Notes: a model not told the origin generated them from the letters alone. A stretch of 64,000 nucleotides of DNA from Megaustenia siamemsis (GCA_032433765.1 JAVIAB010000047.1:18512011-18576010), one strand, 5' to 3'; shown: positions 1 through 11,745, counted from the first letter of the stretch. Numbers and translations are program-made.

Positions 1-277
1 TCTATACAGAAATACCTGATATCTCTCCCCATTCATGAATACAACAGTACAAAGAACAGTGCAAATCAGAAGTAAACTAAATAGTTTAATGTAATACTTA
101 TTCATATATTATGTTTAAATATATTATTTCAAATAATCAAACTATAAGCATAATAAAGTAAAGAATATAATTAACGAAAGCACGGGGACATTTATTTCTC
201 TGTGGTTATCTTTTTTTGCATTAATTTGTTCAATTATTACTGTCTCTCTCTCTTTGTTCAGGTTGCAAAAGACTTAC

Positions 278-338
278 CCAGAACCTCTGTGAGTATAAAG
301 GCTAAAACAACAGTAAACCGGAGTAGAACACGAGCCAT
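278..338 (-). CDS. Exon 1: signal peptide of a second, paralogous receptor gene
   Basis: The ATG at 338 opens a 61-nt exon encoding MARVLLRFTVVLAFILTEVL plus one base, ending in phase 1 at donor G|GTAAGT. Length, phase and residue pattern match the signal exon at 63154-63214, and the flanking DNA on both sides (about 180-277 and 339-600) is also recognisably homologous. This is therefore the first exon of a neighbouring paralogue on the same strand, whose remaining exons lie to the left, outside the window. It implies a head-to-tail gene cluster with a period of roughly 63 kb. What follows the signal peptide cannot be seen here. Confidence 0.75.
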
Positions 339-600
339 GTTTGAGTCACAAGCTCCTAGACTTACTGCAGTTAAAGAATTTGACATAGCTCCAACATGCC
401 GAAACATGATATCCGTATTATGAATGTGTGTCTCAGTGTATCTCACATTAAGGAAATCTACGACCAGAAGCTGATAACCAAGATGTATTTCATGTTAGGT
501 TGGTATATAAGTGCCGTGTTAAGGAAATACATGTGACGAAATAATATCGTAATATATAAAGAAAAAGAAATAAGAAGTATATTATCAACAATGTACTTTG
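339..600 (-). promoter_or_regulatory. Duplicated 5' UTR/promoter-proximal region of the paralogue
   Basis: This stretch upstream of the ATG at 338 is homologous to 63215-63480. It carries the same leader sequence just 5' of the start codon and related AT-rich DNA further up. It is probably the promoter region of the second gene copy. Confidence 0.4.
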
Positions 601-1060
601 ACCAATGCTAGCATGTTACATCAAAATTAAGCACTGATATTGAAATACGATTATGTTACTCCTGTTATATCTGTCGTTCTACTTATATGCATGTATGTCA
701 AAGTATTTATGAATTGTTTGATTGGTTGGTTGTTTTGATGCATGTTGGTTTAGCTGGTGTTTAGTTTGTTGTTGATTTGTTGTTTGCTGTTGATTTGGTT
801 GGATATTGTTAGGTTTATATTTTCTTGACTTGTGTTACGTTGGCTGGTGCTTTGTTAGTTTATCTTATGTTGGCAAACAACACACGATTACAAACTCTGC
901 ATTCTTTTAACAGTTTCAAACAAGAAACATGTGTGGACAACTCAATAGAAACAATGACGAACAAACATCAGTGATCTCGTATCACAAAAACACACGAGAA
1001 AAACTCAGCATCTTGTTAACATAGTTTCACCCAAGAGGCAACCATGTACAACTAAAAATT
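601..1060. other. AT/GT-rich intergenic DNA, no gene seen
   Basis: About 710-900 is rich in irregular GTTG/GTTT motifs (degenerate simple sequence). The rest shows no ORF or repeat that I recognise. Confidence 0.5.
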
Positions 1061-1072
1061 AGATATAAAACA

Positions 1073-1210
1073 ATCGATATAGAAAAGTAGATATAGAAAA
1101 GTAGATATAGAAAAGTAGATATAGAAAAGTAGATACAGACAAGAAATAGAAAAACCGTTTTTTCTTCTACTTTTATTTTCGATATATTGTTTTTCTATAT
1201 CTACTTTTTT
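1073..1210. repeat. 14-bp tandem repeat with an inverted partner
   Basis: About four to five copies of GATATAGAAAAGTA lie at 1077-1135. Some 20 bases later comes the reverse-complement style sequence TTTCTATATCTACTTTT (to about 1210). The two arms could pair into a hairpin. Confidence 0.6.
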
Positions 1211-1397
1211 CATTTCTTCTCACAATTAGCTTTACTGCAGCTTCGAAAGTGTATGCATTTATGTGCATTTCTTTGTTATGACCCTAAATGTACAGCCCAG
1301 TTTAACCAAAGGCGAAGAGAATTACACAAATTACTTCCCCCTATCATTTTGGATATCAATTATTGTCTATTTAAAACATGGAAGACATTGTCTTAGT

Positions 1398-1598
1398 TTA
1401 AACTGATCGCGCCTCACAAGGACGTAGAAAGAACCTCAAATTAATTAAATTATTGTTAAGCCCATGAATAAAAGCTGCATGCCCAGTGCTGTCGTTGTAT
1501 GGTGAAGAAGTAAGATTATATTCCCCGGTCTGACAGTTGACACCCTTTATTTCAACGAGAATCCAAACACCTATAACAAAACTGAGAAAACTAATCAT
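1398..1598 (-). CDS. Hypothetical 66-codon ORF with a signal-like start
   Basis: The ATG at 1598 opens MISFLSFVIGVWILVEIKGV, a hydrophobic stretch that could be a signal peptide or a membrane segment, followed by a polar tail with NLT and NDS sequons and a stop at 1398. It is on the receptor strand between the two gene copies. No firm splice site matching phase 1 (needed after delta2) was found, so a link to the receptor is unproven. It may be non-coding. Confidence 0.18.
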   Translation of the reverse strand: MISFLSFVIGVWILVEIKGVNCQTGEYNLTSSPYNDSTGHAAFIHGLNNNLINLRFFLRPCEARSV

Positions 1599-1617
1599 AG
1601 ATGAGTATTACTATGGA

Positions 1618-1880
1618 GGCAAACTTCCGGGGTTATAGATCAGGCAATCATTTCAGGGGAAGAGGTATGTTTATAACACTCGGAAAAAAAATAATCAACA
1701 GATAAACAAAAGAACAATATATGGTCCGAATCAGGATCGAACCCGTTCTCCTCAAGAAAACAAATGATAGAACACACGGCGGCCAACTTGCCCAATGGTA
1801 AGCGGCCGGTGTCATTGAACGAAATACGCTTGATGGACAACCAATCCAAACGTCTCTTTTATTGGATTTTGAGATGACTT
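1618..1880 (-). mobile_element. SINE3 copy (tRNA-derived), degenerate
   Basis: It shares with 46788-47796 the order AACTTCCG, ...CACTCGGAAAAA, AACAATATATGGTCC and then GATCGAACCC, the complement of a B-box (GGTTCGATC). The tRNA-like part therefore reads on the minus strand. Divergence is higher than in the 47-kb copies. Confidence 0.6.
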
Positions 1881-2233
1881 TGTACAAAGAAACACGAAGT
1901 GCCCCTCCCTATTGTGAAGTTTAACTCTATGTGTTTTTTTTTTTTTTCTTTCAATTTATCTGTTAATTTTATAATGTATGAGACCAGCACAAGAAAGTGA
2001 AATCATTTTTATTTTACTTCAAATTTCACTTTTATTCTCCTCAGCTTATGTGAAGCAGGGAGGTAGCAGGGAGTATAGAGCAGGATGTGTAGTATAACAG
2101 TGGACCAAATAGTTGCAGAAGTCAGAATGAAATAAAGTTGGTCAGTGAGCAACAGAGATTGAGAGGAAAGCGAAAGAAACGGTGCACCAAATGGAACGGG
2201 GGTAGACAGGAGGCTGACGTAAGAGAAACGACA
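1881..2233. other. Possible LTR-like DNA, left of the hAT-1 insertion
   Basis: Removing hAT-1 (2242-4983) joins this stretch to 4992-5250. The joined sequence is AG-rich with repeated GTTAG/GAAAG words and ends near an AATAAA at about 5192. This is reminiscent of an LTR, but I found no paired copy, primer-binding site or pol, so the class is unproven. Confidence 0.25.
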
Positions 2234-2442
2234 GTTTAGTTCAGTGGTGGCCAACTTGAGGTTGCCCGAGGGCCGGATTAAAGCCAAGGCCAAGACCCGC
2301 GGGCCACACTTAAGAATATCGTCAAAAATGACAGTAGGGACCTATGCGATATAGTAATATATAAATAATGCTTGCACTTTGACTACATATTTGATTTGTA
2401 ACAAATCCATTAATTATTCATTTTAAAATTACCTTTAATGTC

Positions 2443-4241
2443 TCAGTGCGACGATTGTGACTTGTCACAGCTTTCCACCAGAGATTTGAAGTCCACTTCC
2501 ATTTTTGACGTGGCGATTCGGAGAGTATGGGACAATGTCGAATCGGTCATTCTGTTCCTGGTCTTAGATTTAATTAACTTCATGGAAGAGAATGTTGTCT
2601 CGCAGAGATATGTGCTACCGAATATAGAGCACATCTTTAGTGCCCATTTTCTCAGACACGGGTAACGTTCATTTGGTAGCAATTTCCAGAAGTCAGCTCC
2701 TAATGCCTTTACAGTACTGAGGAAGGGGTCACACTGAAGGTCACACAAGTCTAGTTGAAGATCTGATGGCTGGCACTCCACTGTGCACTTAATTGGGTTA
2801 TTAAAAAGTTCCGTTTGCGGACGAAACATTTCAAAATCTTGAAATCGTCGATCAAATTCACAAATCAAATGTTCAATGTCAGCTGCGTACTTACTGAAGT
2901 TTGCACTTTCTATCTCTGACAACAACTGCTTACAACTTGAAAAATGGAACAGATCATTTTTTTGCAAAGAAAGTCTAAATAGATTCAGCTTCTTTTTAAA
3001 ACCATCAACATATCCCATCAATTGAAAAATGGTTTGCTTTTCCCCTTGTAGCTGCAAATTCAATATGTTCAAATGTTGTGTGATGTCTGTGAGATATGCC
3101 AGATTATGAAGGAAATTAATGTCTTTGAGTGCATGTTGAAGATCAATGGAGCATGGTAAGTTCTCTCGCAGGAAGTCATAAATGTCATTCTTCAGTTCAA
3201 AAAATATTATTAAACATTTCCCTCGACTAAGCCATCTTACTTCTGTATAAAGCAGGAGATCACCGTAGCTAGAATCTACTTCCTCTAAAAATGATAAAAC
3301 CTTCCTGTGATTTAAAGACTGGTGTCCTCCTCTTATCAAATTTGTTATTTTCACAACAGTAGCCATGGTGTCTTTTAGATTTATGGACTTTGCACAAAGG
3401 GCCTCTTGATGAATTATGCAATGCAATGTAGGTACGTTAATTTTGTTTTGCTTTAGAAGTCCAACAAAACCAGTATTTGAACCAATAAAAGCTTTGCAAC
3501 CATCAGTACACACTGCAGACAACTTTCCAAAACCACCTACTTCATCTACGACACTATGAACTGCAGAAAATATGTCTGTCCCTCTACAAGTGTCATGCAA
3601 AGAGCAAACTTTCAACAATTCTTCAATAACAGTAAAATCCTCCTGGATAACTTTAACAAAAATAAGAAGCTGGCAAGTGTCAGTGATGTCAGTACTTTCA
3701 TCAATCGCGAGCGAAAAATATGAGCAGTTTTCAATACAAGATTTTAAACTTTGAGACAGTTGCAGACTGATGTCTTCTGTTCTTCTGGCTACAGTTTGTT
3801 TTGAAAGAGGCACAGATTCAAATTCTTTGGCTATTTTTTCTTGACCGAATGCCTTTGCATTTGAATCGCACATTTCTTCACAAAATTTCCGTCAGTAAAG
3901 GGTTTTTTAGATTTTGCAAGCTCATAGGTAACTGTATATGATGCAATGATCGATGACTCTTTAATTTTATTGCCCTTTGTATACATACTTTGCTGTTGAT
4001 TCAACTTTGTCTTCAGCTGTTCAACCAAAAGCTTCCTAGCTTCAATGCTATGTTTCTCATACATGTTTTGATGATGTGTGGCATAGTGCCGTTTTAAATT
4101 ATATTCCTTCAAAACGGCTAACACTTGAACGCAAATTAAGCACTGAGGTTTACTATCCTTATTGAAGATGAACAAATAATCTAATTCCCATTCAGGTTTA
4201 AATATGCGATTTTCACAATCAACTTTTCTACGTTTTAACAT
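2443..4241 (-). pseudogene. hAT transposase, ZBED5/GTF2IRD2-like, one frameshift
   Basis: The first frame begins at the ATG at 4241 with a BED-type zinc finger (PQCLICVQV...LKRHYATHH, residues about 34-60). The second frame (3873-2443) carries the RNase H-like catalytic core: an Asp in LAIDESTDITD, an Asp in AVCTDGCKAFIG, the LHCIIHQEALCAK insertion motif, and the C-terminal dimerisation region (FGSTYLCETTFSSMKLIKSK). The two frames meet near 3875-3890 with a single shift, so the protein is broken but otherwise complete. The relation to the ZBED5/GTF2IRD2 group is from motif recognition. It is probably inactive. Confidence 0.85.
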
Positions 4242-4663
4242 GATTTAATACAAAATCTCACATCAAAGTTAAAAGTCACAGAATGTTGGTCCACTATCGA
4301 AAATAAGTCCAGATTTGACAGTTATACACAGACTTGTGTTTGACAATGAAATCAAAAGATTGTGACCAAATAAACACGTTGCAGTCATTTTATGGACAAG
4401 ACAAGACGATGGGATCAAAGGGAATGAAGGCGAACAGTGAAACATTTTGAATGTAACTTCAAAGACAGAATTAGAGCTACGAAGTCCCCTCACCCCTGTC
4501 CCTCCCAACCTCATTAACCCCTTACCGCGAAATGAAAGAGCCACCACAAGTCCAGACGACAAATGTTGAGACAAAGATCTGACGCTATCACCGCACTGAC
4601 AATAAAGCAACTTTGCGGTACCAACTCGAAGCAAAGACTTTGAATATTGTCGGCACCATTAGT

Positions 4664-4765
<102 letters not shown>

Positions 4766-4991
4766 GAAATTATGTTGCCAATCTAGCTGTTGAGAGAAAT
4801 TGACAGAGATTTTCAGATTGTGTATTCTTGAACGATAGAAGAGTTAACTCCGACACGGATTAAAACCAGGAGAAATCCGCTATTAGGGGTAAAAAATGAA
4901 GTAAGTCCGTGGAGCTTCGCGGGCCAAGAAAACTAGGCTGGCGGGCCGGATCCGGCCCGCGGGCCGCCATTTGGCCACCCCTGGTTTAGTT

Positions 4992-5611
4992 AGTGGGGAG
5001 TAGAGTTGAAGAAAGGACAGTTAGAAGTGGGCAAAGAGAGAGAGAGAGAGAGAGTCAGGATGTTGGCTTGCTCTTGGAAGGAGAGCCTTGGCAGTTAATC
5101 AGTGTTAACAAGTCCTGAATGAACGACTCGTGCTGCTGGAGAGTTGTTACGTGCTGATGTAAATATTATAATTGGAATTGTTATTTAAATTAATAAACAG
5201 TTAATATTTGTCGGGTGACATGAGACAGTTAGTTGACCTTTTGTTTAATTGTTGAAACCACAAATCGTCAAAAGACATGTGAGATGTAGCTGCCATGGTG
5301 GGAGCTATCGCTGATGATATTCGCATACACTTTCTGACGAAACCGAGAGTGCGTAATCTGCGGGTCACTGAACGGGTTCCTGGTTTTATCAGTAACGCAG
5401 AAGGAGAGATTTGACCGTGAATCAGTAGGCGAATTGAGTTCCCAAAAGATCGGGACACTGCATTGGTCAAGATCCCAAGAAAGTACGTAGGGCATAAAAG
5501 CAAATTGATTGACCCCTGGTGTTCCACACAGTCACACCAGGCCAATTGTAGTTACAAGGGCTGCAAGCTTGAGCGTGCTCGTGGTTGTGAAAAGAGCAGA
5601 GGCTATAAGGA
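4992..5611. other. Right flank of hAT-1, unassigned
   Basis: It holds a (GA)n tract at about 5036-5054 and AT-rich DNA with an AATAAA at about 5192. Minus-strand ORFs here (for example 5201-5545) show no recognisable domain. It may continue the LTR-like sequence left of hAT-1. Confidence 0.3.
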
Positions 5612-5980
5612 TTAAGTACTTAAAGTACAGTGGTGGTTCAAGTATCCGATGATGTATATATGATCATGCAAAGAAATCTGTGGAAACAGATGATCGTATA
5701 GCGCTTCATCAAAATAAGACTTCTTCTTATCTTCTGCTACAAGGATCGGCTGATACAGAAATTCCTGCTTTAAATTTTCGGTTTTTAAATGTCGTTTGTT
5801 GAATACAGAATACGGTGTAACGAAGACAGCTTGAAATGGTGCTTCTAAAAGAGAAGGTACAGAAGACGGTTTCATATGTTGCATTTGCATTTTTTTGAAA
5901 AAATGAAATATTTGTGTCTGCCAATGTTTTGTTTTGTGTTCATAAATGACGCTTACCGATTTGTGTGCATTTTCTTTCAT
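5612..5980 (-). CDS. Hypothetical 122-codon ORF, possible 3' exon of the receptor
   Basis: An ATG-initiated ORF runs from 5980 to a stop at 5612 with no sign of a transposon. The product is basic and has several Tyr in short acidic or hydrophobic contexts (YDHLF, YIIGYL, SYFDEALY). It lies on the same strand as the receptor gene, in the interval where a cytoplasmic tail would be expected. There is a stop codon just upstream of the ATG, a possible acceptor (AAGAG or GGCAG), and a donor-like GTAAGC inside. No transmembrane segment is visible. It may be chance; transcript data would be needed to decide. Confidence 0.2.
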   Translation of the reverse strand: MKENAHKSVSVIYEHKTKHWQTQIFHFFKKMQMQHMKPSSVPSLLEAPFQAVFVTPYSVFNKRHLKTENLKQEFLYQPILVAEDKKKSYFDEALYDHLFPQISLHDHIYIIGYLNHHCTLST

Positions 5981-6169
5981 CTCTTAATTTGTAGGCCTGC
6001 CTTTCTCATCGTTCCTGAGTGTTAAAAGTTAATTAAAGAATCACCTGATGATGACAGTGCTACAAGTCTAAACCATTTCATCGATATTTTCTTTGCACAA
6101 TCCACATGCTTTACAGTTGCATACATACAGTTATTTGTATTATATCTTACGTTTTGCTTTATGTTAGTT

Positions 6170-6499
6170 CATAGTAGTCGATATTAGCACTTAATGGGAA
6201 TACAAATATGAATAGCCTGCAAGTCATAGTAGTCGATATTAACGCTTAATGGGAATACAAATATGAATAGCCTGCAAGTCATAGTAGTCGATATTAGCAC
6301 TTAATGGGAATACAAATATGAATTGCCTGCAAGTCATAGTAGTCGATATTAGCACTTAATGGGAATACAAATATGAATAGCCTGCAAGTCATAGTAGTCG
6401 ATATTAACACTTAATGGGAATACAAATATGAATAGCCTGCAAGTCATAGTAGTCGATATTAGCACTTAATGGGAATACAAATATGAATAGCCTGCAAGA
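6170..6499. repeat. 55-bp minisatellite, six copies
   Basis: Six head-to-tail units, exactly 330 bases, start with CATAGTAGTCGATATTA and end with AATAGCCTGCAAGT. They are nearly identical (for example GCAC/ACGC/ACAC variants), implying recent expansion. Confidence 0.95.
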
Positions 6500-6559
6500 T
6501 AACATATTTATAAGGAAATAGAAGAGGTAAATTGTTTAGCTGTGCCAGTGAAAATAAAT

Positions 6560-6905
6560 CTAACGAGCAATCATTTACATACAACAACCCACAGCCTGGC
6601 TACCATGGAGAACCATTCCACTTTGTCTCTTGCTTTGATTTTCCAGATTGTCAAAGCTTGGCTTGTCCATCTTGTGATGTTACTCGTCCATGTTTCTCTT
6701 GGTTTGCCTCTGTTTCTTTTACCCTGTACTTTCCATTCCAAGATTACTTTAGTAGGCTTTTGTGTCTTTTTAACAACGATCTCGTTTGTATTCTTGAATT
6801 ATGATTAGTAGTCTTCTTTAATTTTTATTTGTTGTAAGACTTCATCGTTTGTTTTATTTTCTTTCCATCCAATTCTTCCTATTCTTCTATAAATCCACAT
6901 TAGTA
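6560..6905 (-). mobile_element. LINE-C 3' fragment, antisense
   Basis: The minus strand encodes the C-terminal region of an endonuclease/RT LINE (WIYRRIGRIGWKENKTNDEV at about 6840-6900), followed by the 3' end complementary to TGGCTACCATGGAGAACCAT. The same 3' end recurs in at least six other places in the window. Confidence 0.65.
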
Positions 6906-7140
6906 GGGCTTTGGAACATTCATGAAAGATGAGAAGATATACAATTTTGCTAGAAGAAAGAGAACAAACAATTGAGATTAATAAAACAAAGGTGTCAAAA
7001 TTATAAACGTTAACAAAGATAAGCAAAACCCAGACACAGTCTTATGTTGTGTACTTGCAGATGTACACAACATAGTGTTTCTCGTTATTTTATTCTGTTA
7101 ACTGTTTCAAGTTATAAATGTGTGATGTATGTGTAGGTTT
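6906..7140. other. Short AT-rich spacer
   Basis: No gene or repeat was recognised between the LINE-C fragment and the minisatellite. Confidence 0.4.
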
Positions 7141-7144
7141 GTGT

Positions 7145-9197
7145 TATTTCAGGGAAGCAACGAGGTCATGGTTATTTCAGGGAAGCAACGAGGTCATGGT
7201 TACTTCAGGAAAGCAACGAGGTCATGGTTATTTCAGGGAAGCAACGAGGTCATGGTTATTTCAGGGAAGCAACGAAGTCATGATTGTTTGAGGGAATCAA
7301 CGAGGTCATGGTTATTTCAGGTAAGCAACGAGGTCATGGTTATTTGAGGGAAGCAACGAGGTCATGGTTGAACCGGCGTCTTAGCACGCGAGTATATACC
7401 CATATGTGCTCGGCCGCCTATCCAGAAATGTTCGGATATTTCTGTATAGTGTAGCCTCAAGCATCGAAACTCAGATGCGAAGGGACATTCCTCACCTTCC
7501 CAGGATAATATACCCTGGTACCCATTTCTGCCAACGGCTGGGTCGACCGTGGGGGAATTTTTTTTTTTTCCAACCACGAGTACAATTCACACTGCTCCCA
7601 GCGGGAATTGAACACGGGTTGTCCGAACGTCGGTAATCTAGTCGGGTGGTTTTCCCAACTAGGCTACCGAGGCCCCGAGGTCATGGTTATTTTAGGGAAG
7701 CAACGAGGTCATGGTTATTTGAGGGAATCAACGAGGTCATGGTTATTTGAGGGAAGCAACAAAGTCATGGTTATTTGAGGGAAGCAACGAGGTCATGGTT
7801 ATTTTAGGGAAGCAACGAGGTCATAGTTATTTGAGCGAAGCAACGAGGTCATGGTTATTTGAGGGAAGCAACGAGGTCATGGTTATTTGAAGGAATCAAC
7901 GAGGTCATGGTTATTTGATGGAAACAACGAGGTCATGGTTATTTGAGGGCAGCAACGAGGTCATGGTTATTTGAGGGAAGCAACGAGGTCATGGTTATTT
8001 GATGGAAGCAACGAGGTCATGGTTATTTGAGGGAAGCAACGAGGTCATGGTTATTTGAGGGAAGCAACGAGGTCATGGTTATTTGAGTTAAACAACTAGT
8101 CATGGTTATTTGATGGAAGCAACGAGGTCATGGTTATTTGAGGGAAGCAACGAGGTCATGGTTATTTGAAGGAATTAACGAGGTCATGGTTATTTGATGG
8201 AAGCAACGAGGTCATGGTTATTTGAGGGCAGCAACGAGGTCATGGTTATTTGAGGGAAGCAACGAGGTCATGGTTATTTGATGGAAGCAACGAGGTCATG
8301 GTTATTTGAGGGAAGCAACGAGGTCATGGTTATTTGAAGGAATTAACGAGGTCATGATTATTTGAAGGAATTAACGAGGTCATGGTTATTTGATGGAAGC
8401 AACGAGGTCATGGTTATTTGAGGGAATTAACGAGGTCATGGTTATTTGATGGAAGCAACGAGGTCATGGTTATTTGAGGAAGCAACGAGGTCATGGTTAT
8501 TTGAAGGAATTAACGAGGTCATGGTTATTTGATGGAAGCAACGAGGTCATGGTTATTTGAGGGAAGCAACGAGGTCATGGTTATTTGAGGGAAGCAACGA
8601 GATCTTGGTTATTTGAGGGATGCAACGAGGTCATGGTTATTTGATGGAAGCAACGAGGTCATGGTTATTTGAGGGAAGCAACGAGGTCATGATTATTTGA
8701 TGGAAGCAACGAGGTCATGATTATTTGATGGAAGCAGCTAGGTCATGGCTATTTGATGGAAGGAATGATATCATGGTTATTTGAGGGAAGCAACGTGGTC
8801 ATGGTTATTTGATGGAAGCAACGAAGTCATGATTATTTGATGGAAGCAACGAGGTCATGATTATTTGAGGGAAGCAACGAGGTCATGGTTATTTGATGGA
8901 AGCAACGTGGTCATGATTATTTGATGGAAGCAACGAGGTCATGATTATTTGATGGAAGCAACCAGGTCATGGTTATTTGATGGAATCAACGAGGTCATGA
9001 TTATTTGAAGGAAGCAACGAGGTCATGGTTATTTGATGGAATCAACGAGGTCATGGTTATTTGATGGAAGCAACGAGGTCATGGTTATTTGAGGGAAGCA
9101 ACAAGGTCATGGTTATTTGATGGAAGCAACGAGGTCATGATTATTTGAAGGAATCAACGAGGTCATGGTTATTTGCGGGAATCAACGAGGTCATTTT
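7145..9197. repeat. 28-bp minisatellite, about 60 copies, split by a SINE
   Basis: The unit is AAGCAACGAGGTCATGGTTA plus TTTGAGGG (28 bp). Variants at a few positions (GAGGG/GATGG/GAAGG, AAGC/ATTA/ATCA) recur in local runs, suggesting higher-order spread. Because 28 is not a multiple of three, the ORF read across it is an artefact. A SINE2 copy interrupts the array at 7370-7676. Confidence 0.97.
7370..7676 (-). mobile_element. SINE2 copy inserted in the minisatellite
   Basis: This is a full-length member of the tRNA-derived SINE2 family in reverse orientation; the B-box complement lies in GGGAATTGAACACGGGT. It is flanked by GAGGTCATGGTT on both sides (7358-7369, 7677-7688). That is compatible with a target duplication but ambiguous inside a tandem repeat. 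A T-rich tract lies near its middle. Confidence 0.85.
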
Positions 9198-9785
9198 ACT
9201 TGCAACGATATTTACAAGGAAATCCAACACGGTTAGCTTCAACATGCTCTTTAGTTCACGTCATCATTATTATCCTCATTAATCCTGTAACCTTGGTGGC
9301 CGTCGAGACACTCTTGATGACGTGTTCATAATTTCCTTCCATCAAGATGTTCATCACAAATACTGAAGCTGAGTATCAACGATAAGAGGAAGCCACGTCC
9401 ATTTTGATATATTTTATATAATCCTTTAAGTACAGTTCTTTATTTGCAAACAGACAAGCGTACAATTCAGGTGATAAAAACATAATTCAGATGTCGGTAT
9501 CTAAAATATAAATCTTTATTTCCAACATTAGGCAAGAGTTTAGCGTTAAAACATAAATATTTCACTTTCAAAAATTAAAACCTTTCTGTTACAATCACTT
9601 CCATTTAATTACAAGCAAAATTAGGAGAGAGATGCTCAGAGAAAGAATATACATGGTGACGAGCTATTATATGGAAAATATACAAATTAATATATAAAAA
9701 ATTACAGGACACAATATTTAAAATGGTGTTCGTTGTCTTATATTACACTAGTATACAAATTATTACCTTTGTTTGCTGGATATGC
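9198..9785. other. AT-rich DNA, no gene recognised
   Basis: No ORF above background and no repeat family shared with the rest of the window. Confidence 0.4.
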
Positions 9786-9795
9786 CTTAATGTCA

Positions 9796-10045
9796 AGGCA
9801 GCCGCGATAGATCAGTGGTTAGTGAACTGGACTGCAAAGGACAAGGGGTAGGGTTCGATCCCAACCGACGGCTTCCGGGTTCACCCAGCCTTAAATGGGT
9901 ACCGGATTTTTTTTCTGGGAAAGTAAAACGGCACGGGCGCAATACCGACCCCAAAAATCAAGTGCAGAAGGTCTGTACAATGTATGATCACTAACACCAT
10001 ATTCCCTATACGCCACTTGGCGTGACAGGGGTACTTTACTTTTTA
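9796..10045 (+). mobile_element. SINE1 copy, full length, with 10-bp target duplication
   Basis: A tRNA-derived head has an A-box (TAG(A)TCAGTGGTTAGTG) and a B-box (GGTTCGATCCC), then a conserved body (GGTTCACCCAGCC, AATGGGTACCGG, CACTTGGCG) and a T-rich tail. Perfect flanking repeats CTTAATGTCA lie at 9786-9795 and 10046-10055. Other copies are at about 20797 and 32370. Confidence 0.9.
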
Positions 10046-10384
10046 CTTAATGTCACTTTTAAACCTGCAGCCAGGCCTTTCTCCTGACATCAAACTATGT
10101 TATCGTCAATACAGCGTGCCAATTTAGATTAAGTTACTTCTCATATCGCATTTTGGTTACAAACTATAGTTACATGTGTGGAGTTGTTTCCCTTCCCTGT
10201 CAAACATTTTAAGTGTCAATTACCTCTATATGACAGGCTTGTGCCACACATGGGAACTTGAGAAGTCGTTTAAAATAAAAGGGTCACCTTGTTAACAACG
10301 TGCACAAGAAAGCATGCGAAGTGTTGTGAGAATTATCTTCATCGAGTGCATGAAATCTGTAGAGCCTCATAATCGGTTAACAAT

Positions 10385-10575
10385 TTAATGCGATGGCAGG
10401 TGTATGAGTCGTACAAAGATGTGCATAACTGAGAAGTTCAAGAACGGTGTTACAGGCGTTGAGGAATCTCTTCAACTGATCATCATGTGGTCTGTGCAGT
10501 CATGGGAATCAACCTTGAACCCCTTGAAGATAAGATACTGGGAAATCCGCACGTCACAGTCAGAGAGGTGACAGC
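10385..10575 (+). pseudogene. Mariner-like transposase remnant (helix-turn-helix region)
   Basis: Translated pieces in shifting frames resemble the N-terminal part of mariner transposases: VYESYKD, KFKNGVTGVEE, then TDHHVVCAV, GNPHVTVREVTALL. It lacks the catalytic domain and is frameshifted. The assignment is by pattern only. Confidence 0.4.
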
Positions 10576-10679
10576 ACTATTAGTGTTTGATCAGCCCATG
10601 ACATCGTAATTATATAATTTAATGTATTATATATCCTAATGAATATGACAGAATGAAGTATAGATGTTCAGAGAGATCT

Positions 10680-11745
10680 AAATATGTGCTTAATAGACTA
10701 CACGAAAACATTTGACAAAGTAAAGCATGTGGAAATAACAAATACGCGGGACAAACTAAATATCGATGGCAAGGATCTGAAATCATAAAAGGAAACGTAT
10801 ACATGTAACGGCAAGAAACAACAGCCATAAAAATTGCCAACAAAAAACGGTATTAAAATATATAAAACAAGAAGTGAGACATGGTTATGTTTTGTCATAG
10901 TATTTGTTCTCACTTTACAGCTAAAATATTAGATCAATAGTGTGCTATATGATGATGACACACTCTTAATATTAGAAACAGAGAATGAACTACCATTAGT
11001 AATAGCCATAACAGTGAAAGAAAGCATCATAACGTGCCTCAGTATGAGTAGTAGGAACACAGAATTAATGGTTATATCAAAGAAACAATCAACACCATAA
11101 TGGAGCATATAATAAGCGGGACAAATTTGAAACAAGTGCAGAATGCAAATAGTTGGGCACAATAATATCATCATATGGGAGATGCACCACAGAAATAAAA
11201 AGTAGAATAGCTCCGCCAAAATAGCATTTCAGAAAAACAAAAACATCTTATACAACAAATCTATGGCAATAGATATGAGAAAGAGAGTTCATCGGTGCAA
11301 TATAAGGTCAGTTCTGACCCATGGAAGTAAATCTTGGACAGTTGACACACAAAAGGAAAGACGATTAGAGGCCACACAGATGGAATTTCTCAGAAAAATT
11401 TTGAGAGTTCCGTGGACAGCTAAAAAGACCAACGAGGAAATTATCAAAGAGTTCAACATAAAACGGGAGCTCCTAAAAACAATCAGAAAGAAACAATCAA
11501 TATTACTTTGGGCACATCATGAGACGAGAAAAGCTGAAATACTTGGTTACACCTGGCAAAAAAGAGGAAAAGTCGAATCACGGACAACACAGAAAAAAGA
11601 TACTAGATAACTTGATGTCTTGGCACGGTAAACAGTTAACAACCGAACTGATACGATGCACTGTGAATAGAAAATTGTGGGAGGACATGATCACAACGCC
11701 AAACGGTACGGTACAGGATGATGATGAGAAATAACAAATATCAGG
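10680..11745 (+). mobile_element. LINE-E fragment (RT palm to C-terminus)
   Basis: RT motifs are visible in broken frames: LIDYTKTFDKVKH at about 10690, a decayed DDD box near 10945, and a long open C-terminal piece at 11263-11610 (MRKRVHRCNIRSVLTHGSKS, WTVD, RRLEATQMEFLRKILRVPW). A second frame (11519-11734) ends in the family tail VNRKLWEDMITTPN and a GATGATGA run. An (AT)n tract follows. It is a dead, endonuclease-type LINE remnant. Confidence 0.75.

Noticed and set aside
5201..5545. 114-codon minus-strand ORF considered as a gag-like frame of an LTR element
   Set aside because: No zinc knuckle, protease or RT nearby and no paired LTR; similarity was not convincing.
7129..7347. 72-codon ORF across the 28-bp repeat
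   Set aside because: Frame changes every unit and the SINE insertion ends it; artefact of the minisatellite.
7145..9197. Possible CRISPR array (short direct repeats)
   Set aside because: The 28-bp units are contiguous with no spacers, and the DNA is plainly eukaryotic.
9796..9880. tRNA gene suggested by A- and B-box motifs
   Set aside because: The cloverleaf is not complete and the same head with its attached body recurs with target duplications, so these are SINEs. The same holds for SINE2 and SINE3 heads.
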